From CAZGVW01 sp964529265 (GTDB lineage: Bacteria > Planctomycetota > Phycisphaerae > Phycisphaerales > UBA1924), in assembly GCA_964529265.1 (NCBI GenBank), contig CAZGVW010000143.1:1-35561 (forward strand): a stretch of DNA of 35,561 bases. Reading direction: 5' to 3'. This document shows positions 1 through 7,780 of the stretch, in pieces. Position 1 is the stretch's first letter. Every line of letters begins with the position of its first letter. Position numbers and translations under genes: made by a program. The notes below the pieces were generated by a model. The model saw only the letters and a list, made by a program, of their open reading frames with translations. It had not been told where the DNA came from and ran no database searches.

Positions 1-1319
1 CCCAGCGCAAACAGCATCGGAATCACGCCGTACACGCCGCGCACGCTCAGAAACGCGACCAGAAACACCAGCGCCAGCGCAATCTCTTCCGGCCACGAAA
101 GATCCGGCTTCGGCCCCGCGCCCTTGGGCGGCGTGCCCACAGGATCTGACCCCCGGGGGCGGCGCGAGCGCGTCATTTCCAGCGCCCCGCTCACCGCCAC
201 CGCCGCCGCCAGCCCCGCCACGATCGCCGGCGGAACCCACATCCACGGCACCGGCGTCGCCCACGCCAGCGCCGCGCACAACGCGGCAATCACACCCGAA
301 ATCACCAGCCGCGTGAAGCCGCGCCGCTTCGACGCCGGCCCCTTCTGCGACAGCGCCGGCGGCGCCGCGAATCGGAACGAAAGCGCCTCATTCGGGCACA
401 CGCTCACGCAATCCATGCACTTCATGCACCCGGGATCAACCACCCCGCCATGGATCTGGATCTCTTCGTGCACGCGCACGTTCGAGGTGCACACCGCCGT
501 GCAGTGCCCGCACCCCTCGCACCGCGAAAGATCCGCCATGATCCGCCCCGGCGCCACCTGCTGCGCCGGCGCGAAAAACCCGCCATACGGGCACGCATAC
601 GTGCAATACCCCTTCGCGCCAAGGAAGTACACCGTCGCAAACCCGCACACGAGCAGAAAGGGGATCGCCACCAGCGGGCCCGCGAACGTGTCCCAGAACC
701 CCGCCCGCGCCAGGTGATTCGTGAACCCCGGAAACGCCGGCACCGGCGCCAGCGCCGCCATCGCCTGGGGCCACACCACGTCCAGCGCCGGCAGCAGCAG
801 GTCGCGCTTGAACGTCGGCCACACGAACATGTACAGCGCGATGGTCAACGGCACAAAAACGAGCAATCTCGAGCGAAAAGCCCGCGGATGGTGCCCCGTT
901 TTCTTCATCAGCCACCCGCACAGGTCCTGCAGCGCCACGATGTGGCACCCCCACCCGCAGAACATCCGCCCCACAATCAGCGTCGCGAGCAGCGCAACCC
1001 CGAAAAACACGAATCCCGCGTTCAATTCTCCTAATTCCAGCGTGTGCATCGATTCCGAAGGCTCAACCGGCGACACCGTCTCGCCTTTCGTGAGCCAATG
1101 CGTCAGGTGCGCCAAAAACAGCACGTGAACCGTGATGAGCACCCCCGCCCGCCACCTGCTCGTCCGCGACTTCCGCGCCTTCAGCCTCCCGCCCCCGGCG
1201 CCCCCGGAGCCCCCGCCGCCACCGCCACCCGGGCCGCTCACCTCTCCCAGCACCGGCAGAGCGACATCCTTCCGCCGCGTCGCGTTCCGCCCCGTGCACC
1301 CCCGCGTGTCCTTGCTCAT
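1..1319 (-). CDS. Membrane-bound 4Fe-4S polyferredoxin, NapH/CcoG/NosR-C-like (3' end beyond the window)
   Basis: Probable membrane electron-transfer protein that takes electrons from quinol or a partner through 4Fe-4S clusters. The complement strand reads open from ATG at 1319 to the window edge (439 codons, no stop), so the C-terminus is missing. Seen in order: a Gly-rich linker near residues 30-44; membrane segments near 57-75, 101-117 and 150-168; FCGWGCH (Cys121, Cys125); another membrane segment near 213-233; CTYACP (Cys239, Cys243); then two CxxCxxCxxxC ferredoxin motifs at Cys267/270/273/277 and Cys298/301/304/308, the second ending in CP; then more hydrophobic segments. This order is that of the NapH/CcoG/NosR C-terminal family. 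The usual CGWxCP reads CGWGCH here. The gene directly downstream is off the window, so the pathway (nitrogen oxide respiration, oxidase assembly or other) cannot be set. The start is the first ATG of the frame and lies inside a duplicated repeat. Confidence 0.85.
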   Translation of the reverse strand, partial: MSKDTRGCTGRNATRRKDVALPVLGEVSGPGGGGGGGSGGAGGGRLKARKSRTSRWRAGVLITVHVLFLAHLTHWLTKGETVSPVEPSESMHTLELGELNAGFVFFGVALLATLIVGRMFCGWGCHIVALQDLCGWLMKKTGHHPRAFRSRLLVFVPLTIALYMFVWPTFKRDLLLPALDVVWPQAMAALAPVPAFPGFTNHLARAGFWDTFAGPLVAIPFLLVCGFATVYFLGAKGYCTYACPYGGFFAPAQQVAPGRIMADLSRCEGCGHCTAVCTSNVRVHEEIQIHGGVVDPGCMKCMDCVSVCPNEALSFRFAAPPALSQKGPASKRRGFTRLVISGVIAALCAALAWATPVPWMWVPPAIVAGLAAAVAVSGALEMTRSRRPRGSDPVGTPPKGAGPKPDLSWPEEIALALVFLVAFLSVRGVYGVIPMLFAL

Positions 1320-1476
1320 GCGCTTCCTCTATTCGGCCCGTTCCCACCTTTGGGCGCCGTGGTGCAGCGGCTGCCCTGAGCCCCTGCACCACGACGCTCA
1401 TGCGCCCCCTCTATTCGGCCCGTTCCCACCTGAGGGTGCCGTGGTGCAGAGGCTGCTTTGAGCCGCTGCACCACGA
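1315..1476. repeat. Two tandem 82-bp repeats, each holding a 34-nt hairpin
   Basis: The stretch beginning CTCATGCG at 1315 recurs at 1397 with a few substitutions and runs to about 1476, a period of 82 bases. Each copy contains an inverted repeat opening with GTGGTGCAG and closing with CTGCACCAC (1359-1392 and 1441-1474). A further GGCT/AGCC pairing past one mismatch gives a stem of about 14 positions. On the complement strand, copy 1 contains the ATG of the ferredoxin gene; copy 2 repeats this ATG out of frame. The role is unknown: leader structure, terminator-like element or dispersed genomic repeat are all possible. Confidence 0.8.
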
Positions 1477-1616
1477 GTGCGTCCCCAGCCTTGTCTCAGC
1501 GGATCTCCCGACCCTCGCCCCCCCCGAGAGTCCCCATCCTAGACCCGCCCAAGCCCCTGACGTGTCCCGAGTGACCTCGTTTGTGCGCTGTCTTCCTGTC
1601 ACTCCAAATATCGCCA

Positions 1617-1644
1617 TTGCTCTGCTTCCGGAGGGTGGTACCCT
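1617..1644 (+). promoter_or_regulatory. Possible sigma70-type promoter for the secreted protein at 1719
   Basis: TTGCTC (1617-1622), a 16-base spacer, then TACCCT (1639-1644), about 75 bases before the start codon at 1719. The match to TTGACA/TATAAT is partial. The rest of the 1477-1718 gap holds nothing else I can name. Confidence 0.3.
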
Positions 1645-1718
1645 TGCCGATTGCCGATCGGAGGCGAGCCCAAAGCCCGCTCCGTCGGTCCCCGGGGTCC
1701 GAGAAGGAGAGAGCCGTC

Positions 1719-3131
1719 ATGCGGATGACTCGCTGTGTGGGCATCGTCGTCTTCTGCGCCGTCGCCATCGCCGCGCTCGCCCTGCCCGGCCGCGCCGAGC
1801 CCGCGCCCCGGGGCGGCACGCTCGATCTGGCCATCAACAACGTCTCCGGCCTCCAGCAGTGGGGCCGCACCGGCACGTTCCCCAACGGCCGCCTCGGCCT
1901 GGCCCTCGGCACGCTCGCCTTCAACCCCGGCGACGTGAACATCCCCTGGCTTCTCGGGCCCATCCAGGCCAACGGAAGCCTCGATCCGGCCCACCCCTTC
2001 ATCGGCCAGAACCTCTTCCGCGAGCGCGATGGCCGCCTCGAGCAGATCGGCCTCTCCTGGCTCAAGCACGCCTTCTTTTCGCTCAACGATGGCTGCCCGG
2101 ATGGCAGCGGCAACTTCCTCGGCATCGGCTGCACCGATTCCTACGGCGCGCCCACCAACCAGCGATACGACCTGCTCGCCCCGCGCAGCGAGGTGAACCC
2201 CTTCACCGGCGCCTGGGCGCCGTGCGGATCGCATTTCGACACCGGCGCGATCGGATACACCGTCGCCGGCGACTGTTTGCGCAGCCACCTCTTCGGCGAC
2301 CCATCCCACGGCCCGCTTTCACACCGTTTGCGCGTCTCGGAGCAGGATCTGCTCGCCGCCGACATCATTGACGGCGTCGATGCGCGCCTTTTCATCGAAG
2401 CGTTCTACTTGTGCGCCAATGACGCGAATTTGGCGAACAATTGGGGATTTCGACCCATCGAGGCCGGTCCCGACCCCACCTGGGCGTTTTCCGACGAAGC
2501 CGCGTTCACCCAGGAGTGCATCATCTTCTCCTGGGGCGACCTGCAATCCCTCGCGACCCCCACGGATCTGGGCCAGGTCGCCGTCGCCAGCCGCGCCGTG
2601 GACCTGGGCGGCGGCGCCTGGCGCTACGAGTTCAACGTCTACAACCTGAATCGCGACGGCGGGGCGACAATTCTCTCCATTCCGATCGCTTCCGGCGCCA
2701 ATGCATCGAATTTCGGCTTTAACGCGCCGCTCGAGGACGAAGACACGCAGTTTGACGACGCCGCGTGGACCCCCGCGCACGCCGGGGGCCAGGTCACGTT
2801 CACCGCGCCCACGCCGCGAGGCGTCCAGGCGCCGAATTCCATCCGTTTCGGCACGATGTACACGTTCTGGTTCGAAGCCGACCAGGCCCCCGCCGATGCC
2901 GCCGCCCAGATCACCTGGGAGGGGGGCGCCGCGCTCACCGCGGCCGTCATCGCGCCCGCCGCGGCCTGCCCCGCGGATATCACCGGCGACGGGGTGGTCA
3001 ACTCCTCGGACCTCGGCCAACTCCTCGGCGCATGGGGCACGTCGAACCCCGCCGCGGACCTCACAAATGATGGAAACGTGAACAGTTCGGACCTCGGCCA
3101 GATGCTGGGCTCATGGGGCGCATGCCCCTGA
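1719..3131 (+). CDS. Secreted protein of unknown function with C-terminal dockerin-like repeats
   Basis: Encodes 470 aa starting at ATG 1719. This start is chosen over an earlier in-frame one because AAGGAGAG lies just upstream and the product then begins with a signal peptide (MRMTR, hydrophobic core VGIVVFCAVAIAALAL, AxA-like site near GRAEP). The middle ~370 residues, rich in Gly, Asp, Pro and aromatics, match no domain I recognise. The last ~50 residues hold two dockerin-like calcium-binding repeats: DITGDGVVNSSDLGQLLGAW and a second with DLTNDGNVNSSDLGQMLG, ending in GACP. Such tails are common on exported proteins of Phycisphaerae; their partner is not known to me. It is followed after 192 bases by another protein with the same kind of tail, so the two may share a location outside the cell. 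Confidence 0.85.
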   Translation: MRMTRCVGIVVFCAVAIAALALPGRAEPAPRGGTLDLAINNVSGLQQWGRTGTFPNGRLGLALGTLAFNPGDVNIPWLLGPIQANGSLDPAHPFIGQNLFRERDGRLEQIGLSWLKHAFFSLNDGCPDGSGNFLGIGCTDSYGAPTNQRYDLLAPRSEVNPFTGAWAPCGSHFDTGAIGYTVAGDCLRSHLFGDPSHGPLSHRLRVSEQDLLAADIIDGVDARLFIEAFYLCANDANLANNWGFRPIEAGPDPTWAFSDEAAFTQECIIFSWGDLQSLATPTDLGQVAVASRAVDLGGGAWRYEFNVYNLNRDGGATILSIPIASGANASNFGFNAPLEDEDTQFDDAAWTPAHAGGQVTFTAPTPRGVQAPNSIRFGTMYTFWFEADQAPADAAAQITWEGGAALTAAVIAPAAACPADITGDGVVNSSDLGQLLGAWGTSNPAADLTNDGNVNSSDLGQMLGSWGACP

Positions 3132-3323
3132 GCGAGTGGTCCGCAAGCGCCATGTCGCGTGTCTTGACCGATTCCTGCGTGCTTCCCTGCCCGGAAGGCT
3201 CTACACTGCCCGCGTCGCCCCACGGCGACAGGAGAGAGCGACCCTTTCTAGGACCCCCGGCCCTGACAAATCGCCGGCGCCGGAGCGCCCCGGCGGCCCT
3301 GTGGCCCCCCCGTGGAGATACCC

Positions 3324-4892
3324 ATGATCAAGAGCGTGGTTGTGGGCGCCGCCCTTCTCGCATCCGGCGGCGCCTTGCTTGTCTCAAACCTTGCCGTTCG
3401 GCCCTCGGAGGCCGGCCTTCAGGAGGCGACCGTCGGCGTCATGTCGCCTGAACTACGCGGCGCCCCGACGGCGATCCGCACGCAGCGCATCGCCAGCGGC
3501 CTGACGCGCCCGACGTGGCTCGGCAGCCCGGCAGGCGATTTTGAGCGCATTTTCGTCATCGAGAAGCAGGGAATCATCCGGATCATCAAGAACGGCGTGC
3601 TTCTGGCGACGCCGTTCCTGAATATCGATCCCCTGGTCACCGGCGGCACGAGCGATTTCAGCGAGCAGGGCCTGCTCGCGATGGCGTTCGCGCCGAATTA
3701 CGAGACGAGCGGCGTCTACTACGTGCATTACACAGGCGCCGGCGGCGTCACGACGATTGCGCGGTACACGCGCTCCGCGGATCCCGATGTCTCGAACGTC
3801 GCGGCCGATATCATCTTCACGCAGGCGCAGCCCTTCGCGAATCACAACGGCGGCTGGATGGAGTTCGGGCCCAATGACGGCCTGCTCTACATCGGCCTGG
3901 GCGACGGCGGCAGTTTCTGCGACCCGAGCAACAACGCGCAGAACATCAACTCGCTGCTGGGCAAGATTCTGCGGATCGACGTGAACGGCGACGATTTCCC
4001 GGCCGACGCCAATCGCGATTACCGCATTCCGCCTTCGAATCCGTTCGCGGGCGCGACGCCCGGCGCGGACGAGGTGTGGCAGTACGGCCTGCGCAACCCG
4101 TGGCGCTGCGATTTCGACACGAACGGCGACCTCTACATCGGCGACGTGGGCCAGGACCGCTGGGAGGAGATCGACTTCGTTCCGGACGGGAACGCCGGCG
4201 GCATGAACTTCGGCTGGGACTGCATGGAGGGCGCGCACTGCAGCAGCGATTCGCCCAGCAGCTGCACGTCGGTGGGCTGCACGTGCTTCGGCGCGGGTCT
4301 GGTTGACCCGATTCACGAGTACCTGCAGGCGGGCACGGCCAACTGCTCGGTCACGGGCGGCGTGGTCTACCGCGGCTGCAAGATCCCCGACCTGCGCGGC
4401 ACGTACTTCCTCTCCGATTTCTGCAGCAACCAGATCTGGTCGTTCCGTTACAACGGCGTCGCGGTGTCCGACTTCCAGACCCGCACGGCGGCGCTCCAGA
4501 ACTCGATCGACGGCTTCTTCGTGAGCAGCATCGTGTCGTTCGGCGAGGATGCGCTGGGCGAGGTGTACATCGTGGACCAGGGCTCAGGCGCGGGCGGCGG
4601 CGAGATCTTCAAGATCGTCATGGCGCCGGGCGAGACGTGCGAGGACTGCGACAGCAACGGCGAGTGCGACCCGTGCGACATCGTCATGGGCGCGGCCGAC
4701 ATGAACGGCAACGAAGTGCTCGACGTGTGCGAATGCCCGACGGACCTTGATGGCGACGGGCAGACGGGCTCCTCCGACATCGCGATTCTGCTCGGCAACT
4801 GGGGCAACCCGGGCGCCGGCGACTTCGATGGAGGCGGCGTGGGCTCCTCGGACCTTGCGGTGCTTCTCGGCGCGTGGGGGCCGTGCTTCTGA
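3324..4892 (+). CDS. Secreted PQQ-dependent sugar dehydrogenase (glucose/sorbosone dehydrogenase family) with dockerin-like tail
   Basis: Encodes 522 aa. Family members oxidise aldose sugars in the periplasm or outside the cell using pyrroloquinoline quinone in a six-bladed beta-propeller. Start ATG 3324 follows GGAG by 6 bases and gives a signal peptide (MIKSVVVGAALLASGGALLV); an in-frame GTG at 3312 is less likely. Family motifs seen: IASGLTRPTW, an NHNGGWMEFGPNDGLLYIG segment, LLGKILRIDVNGDD, EVWQYGLRNPWR and GDVGQDRWEEID. The His and Arg in the NHNGG and GLRNPWR motifs are the expected PQQ-site residues. The C-terminus adds a Cys-rich CEDCDSNGECDPCD stretch and two dockerin-like repeats (DLDGDGQTGSSDIAILLGNW and a second ending GAWGPCF). 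The exact substrate cannot be read from sequence. A strong terminator follows at 4931. Confidence 0.88.
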   Translation: MIKSVVVGAALLASGGALLVSNLAVRPSEAGLQEATVGVMSPELRGAPTAIRTQRIASGLTRPTWLGSPAGDFERIFVIEKQGIIRIIKNGVLLATPFLNIDPLVTGGTSDFSEQGLLAMAFAPNYETSGVYYVHYTGAGGVTTIARYTRSADPDVSNVAADIIFTQAQPFANHNGGWMEFGPNDGLLYIGLGDGGSFCDPSNNAQNINSLLGKILRIDVNGDDFPADANRDYRIPPSNPFAGATPGADEVWQYGLRNPWRCDFDTNGDLYIGDVGQDRWEEIDFVPDGNAGGMNFGWDCMEGAHCSSDSPSSCTSVGCTCFGAGLVDPIHEYLQAGTANCSVTGGVVYRGCKIPDLRGTYFLSDFCSNQIWSFRYNGVAVSDFQTRTAALQNSIDGFFVSSIVSFGEDALGEVYIVDQGSGAGGGEIFKIVMAPGETCEDCDSNGECDPCDIVMGAADMNGNEVLDVCECPTDLDGDGQTGSSDIAILLGNWGNPGAGDFDGGGVGSSDLAVLLGAWGPCF

Positions 4893-4930
4893 AGCGGACC
4901 GGATCGCGCGTTCTCTGTCTGACAGATTCG

Positions 4931-4965
4931 GCGCCGCGGCGACACTCGCCGCGGCGCTTTTTTTT
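4931..4965 (+). terminator. Rho-independent terminator after the sugar dehydrogenase
   Basis: Perfect 12-bp stem GCGCCGCGGCGA (4931-4942) with TCGCCGCGGCGC (4946-4957), a 3-base loop, followed directly by eight T (4958-4965). It lies 38 bases after the stop of the sugar dehydrogenase. Confidence 0.93.
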
Positions 4966-5124
4966 CTGCGCTTCGAGCGAAGCGCCCGGAAGGCGATGGT
5001 CCGCATAACCTGCGCGCTGCGCGCCCGGACGCTCCGCATGCGCGGCGCAGCCCGAATGCGCGTCCCAGAATCACGCGGCTGACGACCGCTGCGCACGCGG
5101 CTTGTTGCGCTCGAATCTTTCCGC

Positions 5125-5152
5125 TTGGAGGGCGGCGAAGCGGTGGTAGACT
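5125..5152 (+). promoter_or_regulatory. Possible sigma70-type promoter for the small exported protein
   Basis: TTGGAG (5125-5130), 16-base spacer, TAGACT (5147-5152), ending 39 bases before the ATG at 5192. The hexamers are a reasonable but partial match to the consensus. The preceding stretch 4966-5124 shows no gene or other feature I can support. Confidence 0.4.
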
Positions 5153-5191
5153 CGAACGTGACGAGGCCGCAAATGGGGAGGCGATCGTCGG

Positions 5192-5413
5192 ATGCGAAAA
5201 ACTCAAGAAATGACGACAGTTGTGCGCAGGACGGCGATGGCATGCATGATCATCGCGGCCCTGTCACTCATCGGCGGCGCAGCGCAAGATTCGATCGCCG
5301 CGGCGCACGCGAACGCGGCGAAGGCCGCAGCGCCTTCGACGGTGGTGGCCGGCCTGCTCGTGCCGAAGCGCACGCGGCTGATCATCAACTTCCGCAAGGT
5401 CGCGCTCGCCTGA
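5192..5413 (+). CDS. Small hypothetical exported protein
   Basis: Encodes 73 aa from ATG 5192; an alternative ATG at 5210 (MTTVVRRTAMACM) would also work. The N-terminus looks like a signal peptide: basic residues, then a hydrophobic run ACMIIAALSLIGGAA. The mature part would be only ~40 residues, Ala-rich and then basic (PKRTRLIINFRKVALA). I do not recognise a family. Support comes from a promoter-like sequence upstream and a hairpin just past the stop. It converges on queA with 21 bases between the stop codons. It could be a chance frame, so confidence is moderate. Confidence 0.45.
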   Translation: MRKTQEMTTVVRRTAMACMIIAALSLIGGAAQDSIAAAHANAAKAAAPSTVVAGLLVPKRTRLIINFRKVALA

Positions 5414-5428
5414 TCTCGGAGAGAGATC
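5412..5428. terminator. Hairpin between convergent genes, possible weak bidirectional terminator
   Basis: GATCTC (5412-5417) and GAGATC (5423-5428) form a perfect 6-bp stem with a 5-base loop, exactly between the stop of the small exported protein and the stop of queA. There is no T-tract on either side, so termination is uncertain. Confidence 0.3.
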
Positions 5429-5434
5429 GATCCA

Positions 5435-6553
5435 TCAGGGCAGAATCAGCATCGCGTCGCCGTAGGAATAGAAGCGGTATTCGCGCCTGATCGCCTCCTG
5501 ATACACCTCGAGCAATCGATCGATGCCTTCCGGCAGCAGCGCGGCGACCATCGCCAGGAGCGTCGAGCGCGGCAGGTGGAAGTTGGTCATCATGCCGCGG
5601 ACGAAGCGCCACTCATAGCCCGGCGTGATGAGCAGGCGCGTGGCGGCGGCGTAGCCGGTCTGCAACGCTTGCGGATCGGCGAATGCGGCGTCAGGCACGC
5701 TCTCGATGGCGCGGGCGGTTGTGGTGCCGATGGCGAACAGACGGGGCGGGCGATCCGCCAGGGCGCAGAGCGCCGGTCCGGGAACGAAATATCGCTCGGC
5801 GTGGATGGGGTGATCTTCGACGAACTCGCACTCGACGGGCTTGAACGTGCCGGCGCCGACATCGAGCGAGATCTCCAGCCGACGGACGCCGCGGCGGTCG
5901 ATCGCGGCGAGAAGTTTGGGCGTGAAATGAAGCCCGGCGGTGGGCGCGGCGACGCTGGCGCCGCGATCCGCGGCCGCGTAGACGGTCTGGTACCACGCGC
6001 GATCTCGCGCATCCGGCTCGGCGAGATGCGCATCCCGGCGCGCCTTCAGGATGTAGGGCGGCAGGGGGGTGGCGCCGATCTGCTCGAGAACAGCCGCGGC
6101 GGGGCGATCGGCGGGCGCATCGCCATCGCCGCGGACCTCCACGGACCAGCCGTCGTCGATCTTCTCGATGAGGCGCAGGCTGAAGAAGGTCCGCGAACCG
6201 CGCGCATCGTGCAGATCGATCACGGCGCCCTCGCGCAGGCGGCCGTTGCTGCGGAGCATGACGCGCCAGCGGGCCGCGGCGGCTTCATCGCTCTGCAGAT
6301 ACAGGCCATCGACGGCGCCTCCCGTATCGCGCCTGCGGCCCTGGAGACGGGCGGGGATGACGCGGGAGGCGTTGAAGAGGAGCGTATCGCCCGCGCGGAG
6401 AAACTCCGGCAGGTCGCGGACGGTCCGGTGCTCCATGAGCGCGGGGTCGGAGCGGCTGATGACGAGCAGGCGGGCCGAATCCCGCGGCTGGGCGGGGCGG
6501 ACGGCGATGAGCCGCGGGGGCAGGTCGTATTCGAGCGCGGCGGTGGGGAGCAT
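5435..6553 (-). CDS. queA: S-adenosylmethionine:tRNA ribosyltransferase-isomerase
   Basis: Cytosolic enzyme of queuosine synthesis. It transfers and isomerises the ribosyl moiety of SAM onto preQ1-modified tRNA to give epoxyqueuosine. Encodes 372 aa from ATG 6553 (MLPTAALEYDLPPRLIA); the frame stays open upstream to 6730, but that extension is Arg/Pro-rich and unlike the family. Conserved blocks seen in order: RDSARLLV, a TLLFNASRVIPARL block, APTAGLHFT, GAGTFKPV, HAERYFVP, IGTTTARAIES, TNFHLPRSTLLAMVAALLP and YRFYSYGDAMLI at the C-terminus. Length is close to the usual ~345. No other queuosine gene is nearby. It is divergent from the next gene, with a 26-base gap to that gene's TTG. Confidence 0.96.
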   Translation of the reverse strand: MLPTAALEYDLPPRLIAVRPAQPRDSARLLVISRSDPALMEHRTVRDLPEFLRAGDTLLFNASRVIPARLQGRRRDTGGAVDGLYLQSDEAAAARWRVMLRSNGRLREGAVIDLHDARGSRTFFSLRLIEKIDDGWSVEVRGDGDAPADRPAAAVLEQIGATPLPPYILKARRDAHLAEPDARDRAWYQTVYAAADRGASVAAPTAGLHFTPKLLAAIDRRGVRRLEISLDVGAGTFKPVECEFVEDHPIHAERYFVPGPALCALADRPPRLFAIGTTTARAIESVPDAAFADPQALQTGYAAATRLLITPGYEWRFVRGMMTNFHLPRSTLLAMVAALLPEGIDRLLEVYQEAIRREYRFYSYGDAMLILP

Positions 6554-6579
6554 TTGGTGCGGCAAGTCAACGCGGGACG

Positions 6580-7170
6580 TTGCGGAAACGCAACACGCTT
6601 CGGGCGGGCGCGATCGTCGCGGAGGCTGCGGCGGCGATTCCGCGGGGAGGGCGGGCAGATTACCGGCGACCGGCGGCGGCCGCGGCGCGGCGCGCGGTTT
6701 ACCACGTGTTCCTGGTGCGGATCGAGTCACCCCAGATCGGAACGTTTGCCGCGACGTGGCTGCGCCATGATTCGGCGGCCGTGCATGACCACGCCGTGAA
6801 GGCGGCGGTCTTCGCGAGCCATCTGCGGGTGTGCGACGTCGATCGGTTCGACCCGTGCGACGTCTTCCCTCCGCCGCGATTCGACATCACGTTCGGGGAC
6901 TACCTGAAGCGCCAGAACATGCTCGAGCCGGCGCCGTTCGATGTGCGCAGGAGCGAGATCTACCATGGAGCGTCTGAGGACGGCTGTGTCGCGGCTTCTA
7001 CGGAGGCGGCGGGCGATGCATGCCTCGATTCGGAGCGTGCAGAGCATGACCAAGACTTCGCACGAGACGCGGCGCGATCGGGCTCAGCCCATGATCGCGT
7101 GGTCGCGGCGTATGTGATCGCCCTTCAGACGCGAACGCCCGCCGGAAATCTGATCGACGTGCTGATGTAG
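6580..7170 (+). CDS. Hypothetical protein, no recognised family
   Basis: Open frame of 196 codons read from TTG 6580; the true start is unsure, and a GTG within VYHVFLVRIES is another option. No clear ribosome binding site was seen. I judge it real because third codon positions are almost all G or C from the VYHVFLV region through the centre, whereas the two opposing frames have the Arg/Ser-rich make-up that shadows show elsewhere in this window. The product is soluble-looking, with several His and Cys residues (LRHDSAAVHDHAVKAAVFA, LRVCDVDRFDPCDVF) and no membrane segment or signal peptide. The first ~45 residues are Arg/Ala-rich and may not be translated. Function unknown. Confidence 0.55.
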   Translation: MRKRNTLRAGAIVAEAAAAIPRGGRADYRRPAAAAARRAVYHVFLVRIESPQIGTFAATWLRHDSAAVHDHAVKAAVFASHLRVCDVDRFDPCDVFPPPRFDITFGDYLKRQNMLEPAPFDVRRSEIYHGASEDGCVAASTEAAGDACLDSERAEHDQDFARDAARSGSAHDRVVAAYVIALQTRTPAGNLIDVLM

Positions 7171-7198
7171 GCAGCCATGCCGCTGATCCGACCCGGCG

Positions 7199-7456
7199 CT
7201 ACCACTCGCCGGCGCCGGCTTCGGGCTGGGCAGGGGGGCCGCCGGCCAGGATGCGTTCGGCGTCGGCCGCCGTGAGCGAGCCTTCCGCGATGTAGGCGGC
7301 GAGTTCGCGCTTGGTCTGCTCGCGCTCGCGGACATTCTTCACGCGGGCGCGTGCGATCATGCTGATCACGCTGCCGATCAGGACCATTCCGGAGACGCTG
7401 GTGATCAGCGCGATGATCGTGCCGGGGTTGTCACGAAAGGCATCGAAGAACGTCAT
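7199..7456 (-). CDS. Small membrane protein with SHOCT-like C-terminal helix (third paralogue of three)
   Basis: Encodes 85 aa. One membrane segment near residues 13-35 (IIALITSVSGMVLIGSVISM) is followed by a basic, helical stretch (ARARVKNVREREQTKR), a short motif ELAAYIAEGSLTAADAERIL and a Pro/Ala/Glu tail. The motif resembles the short C-terminal SHOCT domain, an oligomerisation helix pair, but this is by eye only. The two genes upstream on the same strand (7494-7745 and 7781-8038) encode proteins of the same length and plan, so this is a tandem triplication. Gaps of 35-37 bases suggest one transcript. Function unknown; a membrane complex built from the three is a reasonable guess. Confidence 0.8.
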   Translation of the reverse strand: MTFFDAFRDNPGTIIALITSVSGMVLIGSVISMIARARVKNVREREQTKRELAAYIAEGSLTAADAERILAGGPPAQPEAGAGEW

Positions 7457-7493
7457 GGGTCACCACAGATTCGGCCCTGCGGCCGCGTGAGGG

Positions 7494-7745
7494 TCATTCG
7501 CTCTGGGGAGGCGCGGCCTTGAGGAGGCGGTCGGCGTCGGCCGGGCTCATGGAGCCTTCCGACACGTACGCGGCAATTTCGCGACGTGACTTCTCGAAGT
7601 CGCGGGCGCGATGCACACCGGCCACGTAACTGGTGACGATCGAGACGAGAGCGATGACGGTCCCGCACACGATGGCCGCGGAGACGGCGACGAGGGGGAT
7701 GATCATGTCCGGGTCTTTGTCGAGCAGTTCGAGGATCTGGTCCAT
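7494..7745 (-). CDS. Small membrane protein with SHOCT-like C-terminal helix (second paralogue of three)
   Basis: Encodes 83 aa. It begins MDQILELLDKDPDMI, has one membrane segment near residues 15-38 (IPLVAVSAAIVCGTVIALV), a charged helix (HRARDFEKSRR) and the motif EIAAYVSEGSMSPADADRLL, then a short acidic/Pro tail. The layout and the EGS motif match both neighbours. The ribosome binding site is weak (GGAAAGG about 10 bases before the ATG). No family assigned beyond the resemblance to SHOCT domains. Confidence 0.8.
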   Translation of the reverse strand: MDQILELLDKDPDMIIPLVAVSAAIVCGTVIALVSIVTSYVAGVHRARDFEKSRREIAAYVSEGSMSPADADRLLKAAPPQSE

Positions 7746-7780
7746 CTTCGTCCAGCCTTTCCGCGCGAATCAGGCGCGCG

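Noticed and set aside
1063..1401. Minus-strand frame beginning at the duplicated ATG of repeat copy 2
   Set aside because: It is out of frame with the ferredoxin motifs and gives Gly/Arg-rich noise; the frame from 1319 carries the cysteine motifs.
6554..6730. N-terminal extension of queA
   Set aside because: QueA homology begins at MLPTAALEYDLPP; the extra 59 codons are Pro/Arg-rich and unlike the family.
6727..7053. Minus-strand frame opposite the hypothetical protein at 6580
   Set aside because: Third-position G/C bias belongs to the plus frame; the minus frame has the composition of shadows of known genes here.
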